A stretch of DNA of 64,000 bases from Hanleya hanleyi (lineage: Eukaryota > Mollusca > Polyplacophora > Lepidopleurida > Hanleyidae): assembly GCA_036873755.1 (NCBI GenBank), contig JAVTVY010020519.1, positions 1-64,000 on the forward strand, given 5' to 3'. Both the position numbers and the translations under genes were made by a program. This document shows, in pieces, positions 62,683 to 64,000 of the stretch (positions are counted from its first letter, which is position 1; each line of letters starts with the position of its first letter). Under the pieces are notes generated by a model. It was not told the origin of the DNA and made no database searches. It worked only from the letters and a program-made list of their open reading frames with translations.

Positions 62683-64000
62683 GTCCCCAGCCACGTAAGT
62701 GGGAGGGGGACTTGGAAATGCTACCCGTCCGTCCGTCCGTGCGTCCTTCGGGGCGTGCGTCCTTCCGTCTGTCCGTCCCAACCATGTTGTGAACGCGATA
62801 TCTCGAGAACAATTCAACTCAACTTCAAACTTGGGGGGTGACTTGACATCAATGAGAGGATGGCTGGGATTGTTTTTCACCAAACTGCGTTATCCAAGAT
62901 GGCCGCCGTCGGCCATCTTAGATTCCAACCATCCCAAAAATGTTGTGAACGCGATATCTCGAGAACAGTTCAACCGATTGACTTCAAACTTCTTGGGGGG
63001 TGACTTGACATCAATGAGAGGATGGCTGGGATTGTTTTTCACCAAACTGCATTATCCAAGATGGCCGCCGTCGGCCATCTTAGATTCCAACCATCCCAAA
63101 AATGTTGTGAACGCGATATCTCGAAAACAGTTCAACCGATTGACTTCAAACTTGGGGGGTGACTTGACATCAGTGAGAAGATGGCTGGGATTGTTTTTCA
63201 ACAAACTGCGTTATCCAAGATGGCCGCCATCGGCCATCTTAGATTCCAACCATCCCAAAAATGTTGTGAACGCGATATCTCGAGAACAGTTCAACCGATT
63301 GACTTCAAACTTGGGGGGTGACTTGACATCAGTGAGAAGATGGCTGGGATTGTTTTTCACCAAACTGCGTTATCCAAGATGGCCGCCATCGGCCATCTTA
63401 GATTCCAACCATCCCAAAAATGTTGTGAACGCGATATCTCGAGAACAGTTCAACCGATTGACTTCAAACTTGGGGGGTGACTTAACATCAGTGAGAAGAT
63501 GGCTGGGATTGTTTTCACCAAACTGCGTTAACCAAGATGGCCACCGTCAGCCATCTTAGATTCCATCCATCTCCAAAATGTTATGAACCCGATATCTCGA
63601 GAACAATTCAAGCGATCGACTTCAAATCTGGGGAGTGACTTCACATCAATAAGAAGATGACTGGGATTGTTTTTCACCAAACTGCATTAACCAAGATGGC
63701 CGCCGTCAGCCATTTTAGATTTCATCCATCTCCAAAATGTTATGAACACGATATCTCGAGAACAATTCAACCGATCGACTTCAAATCTGGGGAGTGACTT
63801 CACATCAATAAGAAGATGACTGGAATTGTTTTTCTCCAAACTGCGTTAGCTGCCTAAACGATAGCACTCGACACTGACATCTCTCAATTTATTACATCTT
63901 CTTTACATCAACACCACACTCTTAGCAACAATCATTGAGAAGATGGCTGGAATTGTTTTTCACCAAACTCCGTTATCCAAGATGGCCACTATCAGCCATC
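62683..64000 (+). repeat. hairpin plus TCCG-tract repeat, locus 5, with 159-bp palindromic satellite
   Basis: A hairpin GTCCCC/GGGGAC with inner CCAC/GTGG (62683-62711) is followed by (CCGT)n from about 62726, GCGATATCTCGAGAACAATT and then satellite units of 158-162 bp. AAGATGGCC starts at 62896, 63058, 63217, 63376, 63534 and 63693, and AAGATGGCC again near 63979 after a 90-bp interruption (63849-63940). Each unit holds AAGATGGCC-GCCGTC-GGCCATCTT or a close variant. A 286-codon ORF (62699-63559) exists only because the period is near a multiple of three. The array continues past the window. Confidence 0.9.

Noticed and set aside
62699..63559. 286-codon plus-strand ORF with repeating peptide
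   Set aside because: It is a read-through of a 159-bp satellite whose period is near a multiple of three; it begins in the TCCG tract and has no domain or splice context.

Overview
The window looks like a gene-poor stretch of an animal nuclear genome, most likely a mollusc. By eye it is AT-rich and in-frame ORFs are short. It holds tRNA-derived and CORE-like SINEs with an ACTCACTCA tail of the kind seen in gastropods and bivalves, the 8-mer TACATGTA recurs, and there are many small inverted-repeat DNA elements and tandem arrays. The species is inferred, not read from a marker gene. I see no rRNA gene, functional tRNA gene, CRISPR array or intact transposase.

Layout. 1-1225 is a 49-bp minisatellite cut by the window edge. 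1.2-7.0 kb is mostly featureless apart from a reverse-oriented tRNA-like SINE at about 3.1 kb. 7.06-7.69 kb is a foldback element whose arms are arrays of a GACATTTCGGCAC unit. 9.5 and 15.9 kb carry the first two of five hairpin plus TCCG-tract repeats. 10.36-12.44 kb is the first of four non-autonomous elements with CAGG ends and perfect 5-bp target duplications. SINEs lie at 12.8 and 14.3 kb and small inverted-repeat elements at 13.7 and 21.3 kb. 23.32-24.02 kb is a TTAA-flanked element. 25.04 kb is a possible terminal coding exon. 25.6-26.5 kb is a foldback element with mirrored seven-unit arrays. 30.3-33 kb is a stack of repeats: a second GACATTTCGGCAC foldback, then a 150-bp tandem pair whose second copy was split by an 808-bp element. 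33.1-36.0 kb is a CAGG element that encloses an array rich in nuclear-receptor-type half sites. 39.7-40.6 kb is a CAGG element inserted in a minisatellite. 40.9-43.0 kb is a GGCC-ended element holding three 393-bp tandem units. 43.2 kb is the fourth hairpin/TCCG repeat. 50.0 kb is the fourth CAGG element. 53.35-53.65 kb is the best protein-coding candidate, a terminal exon for an 83-residue single-pass membrane protein. Tandem arrays follow at 53.8, 58.1 and 58.7 kb, and a 159-bp palindromic satellite runs off the right edge.

The window therefore reads as intergenic or intronic DNA colonised by non-autonomous elements. Its strongest signals are structural: target duplications, an empty-site paralogue, mirrored arrays, and a hairpin architecture repeated at five loci on the same strand. 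No pathway or operon can be assembled from it.
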